Source: a bacterium (lineage in GTDB: Bacteria > Patescibacteriota > Doudnabacteria > UBA920 > VMFF01). Taken from it: DNA of 45,779 nt. The stretch is taken from NCBI GenBank assembly GCA_021811585.1, contig JAJZOG010000017.1, positions 1-45,779 on the forward strand. Direction: 5' to 3'. Made by a program: the position numbers and the translations under genes. The notes under the pieces are model-generated. The model was not told the origin of the DNA. It worked only from the letters and a program-made list of their open reading frames with translations, and searched no databases. Within the stretch, counting starts at the first letter, position 1. Every line of letters starts with the position of its first letter. Shown piece after piece: positions 23,510 to 30,368 of this stretch.

Positions 23510-25090
23510 TTAAAATGCGCCGCCAGCAGAACCTTTTTGCCCGCCCCCGCTTGCGCTGGCTGGCTGGGTAATACTCATTTCATCATTCCCAGAACTGTTG
23601 CCAATCAAGTTTCCACCGGCATCATAATACGTAACAATAAAGTTGAATATCACCGGGTATGTGCCGCTTTGAGACGTAAAGAAATCCCCATATTTGCTTG
23701 GATCCACACTGCATGCCTGGCTATCCGTAAGAGAGCCGGAGCTGCAAGAAACGGTTTCCTGGTTGCCTGTACTGGTAGATATGGCCTCGGCTTGGATGGT
23801 ATAACCCTGGCATTGGCTGAGATCACCCTCTATGGTTGGCGTAAAACTGAATGTTTGCCCTTGCGGCACAGATGAAGGCGAAAAGTTTATTGATACATTT
23901 GCGCCGCTTATTTGGCATGATGCTGAGGCAGAGGCGCCCGAAGAAACCGTAACAGTATCAGAACCGGAACTTTGGCCCATGACATTGCCACTATCAGGAT
24001 CAGTATAAGTTGCTTGAATAGTATAGGTGCCGGCTGTGGAAAAATCAGAACCCCCGGTAGTAATTGTGCACGGCTGGCCATTTTGCCAACCTGAACCGCA
24101 TGCCAAAGGTTGGGAAGAAAAATTGGATGATGAATATGTCACATTAATATTTGGGGCGCACGAACCCAAATCCGTTGATGTACTTGGAGTAATGCTAAAT
24201 GTATCGCCAACAGATACTGTTGAAGGAGAAATAGCTACACTCACATCTATGCCGATTGGGCAAGTAGAACTAGACCCGCCTCCACCACCACCTCCACCAC
24301 CACCACCTCCACCACCTCCACCACCTGCGTCGTTAACTGTAATTCCATACTCCCCATCAGGCGAAGAACTTATAAGATTGTTTTGGCTATCAAAATACTC
24401 TGCTGAAAGCGTATAATTCCCTGATGCGAAAAAAGTATTTTGGCTCGTATCAATAGTACAAGTTTGGTTATCTTGTAAAGTTTTGGGACATAGTGATTGG
24501 GAACTTGAGCCATCGGAAGAATTCTGCGCTGTTATTTGTATGGAATACCCCTGGCAGTTGCTTAAATCCGAACCTATTGATGGGGTTACGGAAAATGTTC
24601 CTCCTGTGGAAATGGTGGTTGGCGACACATTCAAGGACACATCCGAGGAGGGACAATTTGCGGAAGTACCTCCGCCACCGCCTCCACCACCACCACCGCT
24701 GCTGGCCGGAGTTTCCACCAAATTTATTACTATGGTGACAATGCTATATGCAAAAATCGCAATCGCCAAGCCCAAAACCGCATATTTTAGGGTTTCCCTT
24801 GCCCTTTTTGCCAAATCCTCATTGACGCCCGCGGCAACATATTGAAAACCGGCAATTATAATCATTAATAATGAAACAATTCCGATTAAGCCGAAAATTA
24901 AACTCACTATATATAAAATAAGGCCCGAGGCAGTGCAGTAATGCGGGAAAAAACTGGCGCTCCCGAAAGTGTTATTCAATTGTTTTATTGTGCTGTTTGA
25001 GCCAGAGCACCCACCCGAAGAACCCGCAGCCTGTGTAAGCAAAGGAATAACGCCTAGGAACAATGCTGCTGCCAAAATCTTAATTCTCAT
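23510..25090 (-). CDS. Pilin-like protein fused to three Ig-like repeats by polyglycine linkers
   Basis: The protein has 526 residues. Residues 1-135 are the same signal helix plus two-helix pilin core (MIIIAGFQYVAAGVNEDLAK is the GG-type turn). Then follows an 11-Gly linker, repeat 1 (about 150-255), a second linker of about 17 Gly, repeat 2 (about 280-385) and repeat 3 (about 395-510). Each repeat is about 105 residues, begins with a Cys, and shares SPTTISTGGTFSVTPSIGSDL and a later CxxxxDxQxC-like block, with two or three Cys that could form disulphides. No LPXTG or other C-terminal anchor is present, so the pilin helices should hold it in the membrane. It is the largest member of the operon. 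Confidence 0.8.
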   Translation of the reverse strand: MRIKILAAALFLGVIPLLTQAAGSSGGCSGSNSTIKQLNNTFGSASFFPHYCTASGLILYIVSLIFGLIGIVSLLMIIIAGFQYVAAGVNEDLAKRARETLKYAVLGLAIAIFAYSIVTIVINLVETPASSGGGGGGGGGGTSANCPSSDVSLNVSPTTISTGGTFSVTPSIGSDLSNCQGYSIQITAQNSSDGSSSQSLCPKTLQDNQTCTIDTSQNTFFASGNYTLSAEYFDSQNNLISSSPDGEYGITVNDAGGGGGGGGGGGGGGGGGSSSTCPIGIDVSVAISPSTVSVGDTFSITPSTSTDLGSCAPNINVTYSSSNFSSQPLACGSGWQNGQPCTITTGGSDFSTAGTYTIQATYTDPDSGNVMGQSSGSDTVTVSSGASASASCQISGANVSINFSPSSVPQGQTFSFTPTIEGDLSQCQGYTIQAEAISTSTGNQETVSCSSGSLTDSQACSVDPSKYGDFFTSQSGTYPVIFNFIVTYYDAGGNLIGNSSGNDEMSITQPASASGGGQKGSAGGAF

Positions 25091-25097
25091 TGTTTTA

Positions 25098-25448
25098 TTA
25101 TTTTGTAATTAAATTTTCCAGGATGGTAATTATGCTGTATGAAAGTACGGCAATAACAAGCCCTATTACGGCCCACTTTATGGTTTCCTGCGCATTTTTA
25201 ACAGCACTCTCGTTCCCGCGCGAAAGTACCATTCTAAACCCCGCGATAACTATCATAAGCACGGCCACAACGCCGATTAGGCCCATGGCAATTTGGACAA
25301 GGTGCGCTATTAATCCGGTAATATTATTCTGCTTAAGCGGGTTGCAAAGCTGTTCAGACGCGGAACTGTAATTGTTGTAAGTGCAATTGCTGGCAGCAAG
25401 CGCAACTTTGGTTTTTAAAGCAGTTAATAACTCAAAAATGTTAAACAT
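25098..25448 (-). CDS. Pilin-like two-helix membrane protein, copy 2
   Basis: The protein has 116 residues and is the smallest copy. A cysteine-containing N-terminal loop (ASNCTYNNYSSASEQLCNPL) precedes helices at about 48-70 (IGVVAVLMIVIAGFRMVLSRG) and 85-108 (AVIGLVIAVLSYSIITILEN). The first helix is followed by the basic loop NESAVKNAQETIKW typical of this group. It starts 11 nt after the neighbouring gene and ends 7 nt before the large fusion gene. Confidence 0.78.
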   Translation of the reverse strand: MFNIFELLTALKTKVALAASNCTYNNYSSASEQLCNPLKQNNITGLIAHLVQIAMGLIGVVAVLMIVIAGFRMVLSRGNESAVKNAQETIKWAVIGLVIAVLSYSIITILENLITK

Positions 25449-25459
25449 ATGTTAAAAAA

Positions 25460-25885
25460 TTATTTAAACGGATTGGTGATCAGCGGAAACACAAAACTTG
25501 CTCCCAAAAGTTGGAAAAAAATGAAATTTACCACAACAAAAGAAATCATAACTATTAAAAAGCCCCATACAGCATTCCATAAACCCTGCTTTTCTTTGGC
25601 CGCTGATTCTGGAGTTGGGGAAAGCACAACGATCTTTGCGCCGCGATAAACAAACATTATAACCGCATAAACCCCTGCCAAATCTATTAATACATTTGTT
25701 ACGCGGGCTATTAATTTGAATATGTCGCTGAGATGGCAAGTGCTTGAGTAGGTATCAAGGTTTACGGTTGGCGAAGCAATTTCATTGCCCCCGCAAACCG
25801 AAAGCGTGGCGCGGCTGACCGCTGGAATTGAAATAAAAAGAGCGGCAAAGAGTACGAAGGATAAAATCAGGATTTTTTGTTTCAT
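25460..25885 (-). CDS. Pilin-like membrane protein, copy 1
   Basis: I use the start MKQKILILSFVLF (25885), a normal signal-peptide N-terminus; the frame is open 11 codons further to 25918. The protein has 141 residues with a Cys-containing loop (SVCGGNEIASPT), then helices at about 75-95 (DLAGVYAVIMFVYRGAKIVV) and 112-130 (LWNAVWGFLIVMISFVVVNF). It is more diverged than copies 2 to 5 but keeps the spacing. It is the first pilin gene, following the solute-binding lipoprotein. Confidence 0.75.
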   Translation of the reverse strand: MKQKILILSFVLFAALFISIPAVSRATLSVCGGNEIASPTVNLDTYSSTCHLSDIFKLIARVTNVLIDLAGVYAVIMFVYRGAKIVVLSPTPESAAKEKQGLWNAVWGFLIVMISFVVVNFIFFQLLGASFVFPLITNPFK

Positions 25886-25947
25886 TGGGGCAGTAAACTT
25901 AACAAAATTATACCACAAAAACCAAAAAATATAAAATCTCCACAGGA

Positions 25948-27246
25948 CTACCGCAACAGGGCGTTAATCTGCTCAACAGCGTTGGTAAGCGCATCGTTAA
26001 TACTTTTTCCGCGCGAGGTGACATCGTCAATCATATTTTTAATAATTCCGTCCACCTGGCTTTGGTCTTTTTTATAAAAACTTTTGGCAGTGAGATTTGA
26101 TTCGGCGAAAACCCCAATTTCAGGATCTTCCAATTGGTCGGAGACCATGTCCCTGCGCGAAGCAGGCAATTTATCCAACGTATAATATTGCTGCAAAACC
26201 GTTTTGCTTGTTAAATATTTTACGAGCTTCCATGCAGTGGCACTATTTTGGCTTTGTTTAGAAACTCCATATCCCCAATAATTCGCGAAATTCACCAAAT
26301 TCTGGTTTGCGTTCGGCTGAGGAACAGGCGCAACATCAAAATTCAGGTTTGGCGCCTTTTGCATAATTTGCGCGCGAGTTGAAGAATATCCGTACAAAAA
26401 CGCGAGTTGGCCGTTTGCAAAAGCCTCTATGGAATTTTGTGAACGCTGGTTCCAAGTGTAATTGCTGCTCGATGGATTTGAAAATGAAGTATAAAAACTC
26501 AAGGCCTCTGCCGCGGGGAAATAGGTGCTGCCTGAAGCGGAAATCACGGATTGATCCAAAGTTGACGAGCTTAAGTCGCTTGAATATGGCACAGTGCCGT
26601 CTTGAAGCATCAAAAGATAGAGAATATCATCGGCATATGCGACATTTGAAGTCGTTCCCATGGCAATTCCAGATTTTGCAAAATTTCCGAAACCGTTCAT
26701 TTTTGTAATCGCTCGCGTATCCACGCTCAGTTCCTGCCAAGTTGCCGGAGGTGTGGCAATGCCAGCACTGCCTAAAATATCTTTGTTGTAATACAATGCC
26801 AAACTATCCACGCTCATGGGTGCGGCATAAATTTTTCCGTCTGCAATAAAATCCGCGTTGGCAACATCCAAAAAATCATCATTATAGGTTTTGACGTCAA
26901 AAATGCTTGCCGGTGCCGGCAATAACTTATCTTCATATTTTGGAAGCCAATCATTATGAATCGCAAAAACATCAGGCCCTGTCCCAGAAGCCAGTGCGTT
27001 TAGAAGATCACTTTCATAAGTGGCAGGATCTTTTTTCGTATAAACTATTTGAACGCCAGGAGCGGATTTTCCGAATCCCGTGAAAAGCTGCCGCATTACA
27101 TCAGAGGAATCGGATGTGCCCCAAACATTCAGCACAACCGCCTTTTTCGACCCCCCGCCGGTTGCGCCGCATCCTGTCACAACCGTAAAAATACCCAAAC
27201 ATAACAATAGAACTTTGATATTGAACGGTTTAAATGGAATTTTCAT
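25948..27246 (-). CDS. Extracellular solute-binding lipoprotein (family 1, sugar-type)
   Basis: The protein has 432 residues. A signal peptide with lipobox VVTGC (Cys at about 26) marks a lipoprotein. The mature part starts VLNVWGTSDSSDVMRQLF, then GTGPDVFAIHNDWLPKY (about 95-111) and the hinge segment with YAAPMSVDSLALYYNKDILG (about 138-157), which are hallmarks of ABC substrate-binding proteins. GYSSTRAQIMQKAPNLNFDVAPVPQP follows near 290. Ligand unknown. No permease or ATPase genes are adjacent. It lies 62 nt upstream of the pilin genes on the same strand and may belong to that operon. Confidence 0.9.
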   Translation of the reverse strand: MKIPFKPFNIKVLLLCLGIFTVVTGCGATGGGSKKAVVLNVWGTSDSSDVMRQLFTGFGKSAPGVQIVYTKKDPATYESDLLNALASGTGPDVFAIHNDWLPKYEDKLLPAPASIFDVKTYNDDFLDVANADFIADGKIYAAPMSVDSLALYYNKDILGSAGIATPPATWQELSVDTRAITKMNGFGNFAKSGIAMGTTSNVAYADDILYLLMLQDGTVPYSSDLSSSTLDQSVISASGSTYFPAAEALSFYTSFSNPSSSNYTWNQRSQNSIEAFANGQLAFLYGYSSTRAQIMQKAPNLNFDVAPVPQPNANQNLVNFANYWGYGVSKQSQNSATAWKLVKYLTSKTVLQQYYTLDKLPASRRDMVSDQLEDPEIGVFAESNLTAKSFYKKDQSQVDGIIKNMIDDVTSRGKSINDALTNAVEQINALLR

Positions 27247-27314
27247 TTTGTTTCTTAATTTAAACGCCTGGAATTAAAACGTTTAGACACAAATATTTTA
27301 GCATTTTAAAGGAA

Positions 27315-28853
27315 TTATTCAAAATTTGGGAAACGGTATTGCAATGCCTCGGCGCAATGTTCGGGCAGAACGTCCTCGGAAGGAGAAAGGTCTGCGATTG
27401 TCCTTGCTAATTTTAGAATTTTGAAATAACTCCGCGGCGAAAAACGCGCCTTTGCATCTGCTTCCAAAAGCAGTTTCTCTGATTGGCGGCTGACACGAAA
27501 AAGCCGTTTTATTTCCGCGGGCGAAGCGCTGCTGTTCATTCTTCCGGCAGTAATTCCCCGCGCAGAAAACCTTTCTTGCTGCACGGCCCTGGCGCTAATA
27601 ACTCCCTTAAAAACCTCGGCAGAGGGCTCTGGGGTTGTGTTTTTAAACTGCAAAAAATTTATTCTTGGCACATTTATGTTTATGTCCAGACGGTCAATAA
27701 TCGGGCCTGAAAGTTTACGCCTGTAGGCATTGATTTTCCCTGCGCCGCAAACGCATTCTTTGGAAAAATCGCCATAATATCCGCATGGGCACGGGTTGCG
27801 CGCTGTCACCAAAATGAAACGCGCCGGCAGGATATAATTATAATTTGCCCTGGAGACGGTTATAAAACCGGCTTCAAGCGGGCCGCGCAAACTTTCTATA
27901 ATCTCCCTGGGAAATTCCGGAAACTCATCCAGAAATAAAACGCCGTTATGCGCCAAAGAAATCTCGCCCGGCCTAAGAACCGCTCCGCCGCCGGTAAAGG
28001 CGCGCGGAGAAACACTATGATGCGGATTGCGAAAAGGGATTCGCGGAAAATTTCCTTCCAGCAAACCGGCGATGCTGTAAATTTTTAGGATCTCCAGCCG
28101 CTCTTCCGGGCTCGGATCAGGCAAAATTGAAAGCATTGCTTTGGCAAGCATTGTTTTACCAACCCCGGGAGACCCTATAAAACTGATGTTATGCCCCCCT
28201 GCAGCCGCAATTTCCAAGCCCCGCTTTGCAAAAGCGTGCCCGTAAATTTCCGAGAAATCAAAAGGAGAATTTTGCGGATCCAAAACCACATTCGCCGCCG
28301 CGTGCTTAATGGTTGTTGGCGGTGGAATTCGCAAAGGCGCGCGGCCGCATAAAAATTCAATAAGTTTAAAAATATTTTCAACCGGCAAAATTCTGATGCC
28401 CGGAACCAGCGATGCTTCTGCCGCGTTTTCCGCCGGCACAAAAACATCCTTAAATCCTTGGCTTGCCGCGGCAACAAGCATTGGGAAAATGCCTTTGCAG
28501 CCGCGAACCCTGCCGTCCAAAGCCAATTCGCCGAAAAAAAGGCGCTTTTCGCGGCTTTCTCCCAACTTCAATTGCCCGGATGCTTTCAAAATCCCCAGGG
28601 CAATGCCCAAATCAAAATGAGTGCCATACTTATAAATATGAGCAGGCGCCAAATTAATTGAAATCCTGTTGCGCGGATAAGAAAAATGCGAATTTTTGAT
28701 GCAAGACCGCACGCGCTCCTTTGATTCCCTAATTGAAGCATCCGCAAGGCCGACAATGGTGGTTGCCGGCATTCCGTTTGAAATATCCACCTCTATCTCA
28801 ATAATTTTTGCATCCAAGCCCCAATGGGTTGCGGAAAATATTTTTGCCAACAC
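27315..28853 (-). CDS. comM: ComM/YifB family Mg-chelatase-like AAA ATPase
   Basis: The protein has 512 residues, full length. The N-terminal Lon-like fold begins MLAKIFSATHWGLDAKIIEIEV and has ISINLAPAHIYKYGTHFDLGIAL. Walker A is [14 protein letters not shown] (about 227-240) and Walker B is NGVLFLDEFPEFPR (about 294-307). A Cys cluster NPCPCGYYGD (about 351-360) is typical. The C-terminal Mg_chelatase_C domain ends with SFRSYFKIL-like segment and PEHCAEALQYR. ComM promotes branch migration during natural transformation. No other competence genes are adjacent, but pilin-like genes lie just downstream. Confidence 0.96.
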   Translation of the reverse strand: MLAKIFSATHWGLDAKIIEIEVDISNGMPATTIVGLADASIRESKERVRSCIKNSHFSYPRNRISINLAPAHIYKYGTHFDLGIALGILKASGQLKLGESREKRLFFGELALDGRVRGCKGIFPMLVAAASQGFKDVFVPAENAAEASLVPGIRILPVENIFKLIEFLCGRAPLRIPPPTTIKHAAANVVLDPQNSPFDFSEIYGHAFAKRGLEIAAAGGHNISFIGSPGVGKTMLAKAMLSILPDPSPEERLEILKIYSIAGLLEGNFPRIPFRNPHHSVSPRAFTGGGAVLRPGEISLAHNGVLFLDEFPEFPREIIESLRGPLEAGFITVSRANYNYILPARFILVTARNPCPCGYYGDFSKECVCGAGKINAYRRKLSGPIIDRLDININVPRINFLQFKNTTPEPSAEVFKGVISARAVQQERFSARGITAGRMNSSASPAEIKRLFRVSRQSEKLLLEADAKARFSPRSYFKILKLARTIADLSPSEDVLPEHCAEALQYRFPNFE

Positions 28854-28871
28854 AAACAGATGTTTAAAAAA

Positions 28872-28906
28872 TAAAAAAGCGCTTGTATTTTTTATACCCC
28901 AAGCGC
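28872..28906 (-). terminator. Intrinsic terminator after lspA
   Basis: GCGCTTG (28879-28885) and CAAGCGC (28900-28906) form a stem followed on the minus strand by TTTTTTATTTTT. It separates lspA from comM. Confidence 0.8.
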
Positions 28907-28931
28907 ATTAAATAAAAATTAAACTTAATTT

Positions 28932-29354
28932 TTAAGCGAAAAACAAAATTAAAATAATCCCAGCCGTAATATAAATATCGGCGAAATTTAAAATATTGCC
29001 CCAAAAAATATAAATGAAATCGCGGACATATCCCAAAAGAAACCGATCCAGGAGGTTTGAAATCGCTCCTGCGGCAACCAAAACAAAAGCAACTTCCAAA
29101 ACACGGCTTCTTTTTTTGAGTTTTATGAACCACCAGATTGCCGCAACGGCGATTAGCGCATAAACCGAGTATGCCCATGCCGCGGGCACGGCAATTCCAA
29201 AAGCAAAATGATAATTCGGGCTGATTCCTTTCCCTAAAAACGGTTTTGCGTAATTTAAAAAACCCCCAAAATTGCCGTGATAGGCGAAATATTTGGAGGC
29301 CTGGTCAGCGGCTATTAGCGCCGCACCCAATCCGAGATAAATTATTTTGCGCAA
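28932..29354 (-). CDS. lspA: Lipoprotein signal peptidase (signal peptidase II)
   Basis: The protein has 140 residues, a little short but complete, with four membrane helices. The catalytic aspartates are in ISNLLDRFLLGYVRDFI (about 98-114) and NFADIYITAG (about 122-131); the N-terminal DQASKYFAY is also typical. LspA cleaves prolipoproteins before the lipid-modified Cys; substrates in this window would be the proteins at 25948 and 42551. It begins 1 nt after the stop of the DksA-like gene, so the two are cotranscribed. Confidence 0.95.
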   Translation of the reverse strand: MRKIIYLGLGAALIAADQASKYFAYHGNFGGFLNYAKPFLGKGISPNYHFAFGIAVPAAWAYSVYALIAVAAIWWFIKLKKRSRVLEVAFVLVAAGAISNLLDRFLLGYVRDFIYIFWGNILNFADIYITAGIILILFFA

Positions 29355-29355
29355 A

Positions 29356-29679
29356 TTATTTTCCTTCGTGCTCGGCGCATGCCTCTGCCCAAGGAATTGC
29401 CTCCAGCCGCGCCTCGCTTATTTCTTCTCCGCCAACAGCGCATTTGCCGTAGGTGCCTGCTTCTATCCGCGCCAAAGCGTCATCTATTTTTTTTATATCT
29501 GCTTTTAGTTGCAAAATAATATCGCGGTTGACTTCGTCTGCGTCAAATTCCTGCGCCATATCCTCGCGATCAACATCAAGATTGGCGTGCTCCGCGGTTT
29601 CGGAAAGCTCCTCAGTAAGCTTTTCCTTTTCATCCAACAGCTGGTCTTTCATCCTTTCCATAAATTCTTTAGACAACAT
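29356..29679 (-). CDS. TraR/DksA-like protein with incomplete zinc site
   Basis: The protein has 107 residues. A helical hairpin (about 1-75) with KLTEELSETAEHANLDVDRE and DEVNRD is followed by the TraR/DksA C-terminal fold: ALARIEAGTYGKCAVGGEEI then RLEAIPWAEACAEHE. In the family the zinc is held by CxxC...CxxC; here only the first Cys of each pair remains (CAVG and CAEH). The protein may bind RNA polymerase without zinc. It lies directly upstream of lspA, a pairing seen in several bacteria. Confidence 0.88.
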   Translation of the reverse strand: MLSKEFMERMKDQLLDEKEKLTEELSETAEHANLDVDREDMAQEFDADEVNRDIILQLKADIKKIDDALARIEAGTYGKCAVGGEEISEARLEAIPWAEACAEHEGK

Positions 29680-29774
29680 GGTAGTATTTAAAATTATTAA
29701 TAACCATACTTATGCTTTAACTATTATATCAAGAGCTGGCAATCTTGCAATATAAAATTAAATCTCCTGAAATG

Positions 29775-30222
29775 AAAAAACGCCCGTTTACGGGCCGATA
29801 TTAAATATTTGCCCTTACGGGCGTTTAAAGCCGGTTTCGGCGGCTTTTCACCGCCCTTGATGCAGGGCTTAAACTTTTTAAGCCCTAAACCAAAGGCGGT
29901 GGAAAACACTTGCATAGAAACCAACTTAACAACGCTTGCAATTAAGTCGGATTTACAAGCTACAAACCTTGCACTTCCCTTATGGTCAAAGACCTACAAA
30001 CCTTTTTTGTTTTGTTTTTGTTTAAAACTATTTTTGCCTGATTGGCTCAGGAAAGCCTAGTTTTTGTTTTTGTTTTCAAACAGCCCGCGACTTAATCGGG
30101 CTATAACGAGAAGTAACAAGAGAACTGCCCCCAAACCTTTTGGGAGCAAATCCCTGTTTATAGCTTGAAATTTATTGAGGTTTTAAAGAACTAAGTTTGC
30201 TTGCGCTGTGGAAATCTCTTAC
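29775..30222 (-). ncRNA. Unassigned structured RNA, about 450 nt
   Basis: A near-consensus promoter upstream and an intrinsic terminator downstream (GCCCG-TAAA-CGGGC then six T, 29775-29795) frame a transcript without a convincing reading frame. It is dense in local and long-range helices: GCTATAA/TTATAGC near the 5' end, GCCCG/CGGGC, GGGCTTAAA/TTTAAGCCC nested inside CACCGCC/GGCGGTG, and AAGCCG/CGGCTT. One central hairpin is flanked by A-rich linkers of the AAACAAAAAC type. It lacks the landmarks of tmRNA, RNase P RNA, SRP RNA and 6S RNA that I can recognise. A 66-codon frame at 29724-29924 is a translation of the hairpins and is probably not real. Confidence 0.7.
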
Positions 30223-30228
30223 ATAAAC

Positions 30229-30258
30229 ATATTAACACGCAATACGCATAAATGTCAA
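30229..30258 (-). promoter_or_regulatory. Strong promoter of the structured RNA
   Basis: On the minus strand TTGACA (30253-30258) and TAATAT (30229-30234) are separated by 18 nt. It is one of the best promoters in the window. No coding sequence begins behind it. Confidence 0.8.
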
Positions 30259-30368
30259 TAATTGCTTGTATTTTTGGCTTAAGAAAGAGTAAAATCCATG
30301 CTTTGTTGTACAATTTTGGTCTGGAAAACTCTGTTGATAAGCTATGCATATCCACAGGATAAATGGCT

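Noticed and set aside
24027-24416. Polyproline open frame on the plus strand
   Set aside because: It is the antisense of the polyglycine linkers in the pilin/Ig gene, which has the coherent domain structure.
22581-25885. Complete type IV secretion system
   Set aside because: Only pilin-like subunits are present; no VirB4, VirB6, VirB8-10 or VirD4 homologues occur in the window.
29724-29924. 66-codon basic protein overlapping the structured RNA
   Set aside because: Its codons are the stems of several hairpins and the RNA terminator; it reads through the T run.
29775-30222. tmRNA or RNase P RNA
   Set aside because: No tRNA-like ends, no GGTTCGA T-loop, no tag frame, and none of the conserved RNase P core blocks could be read; kept as unassigned RNA.
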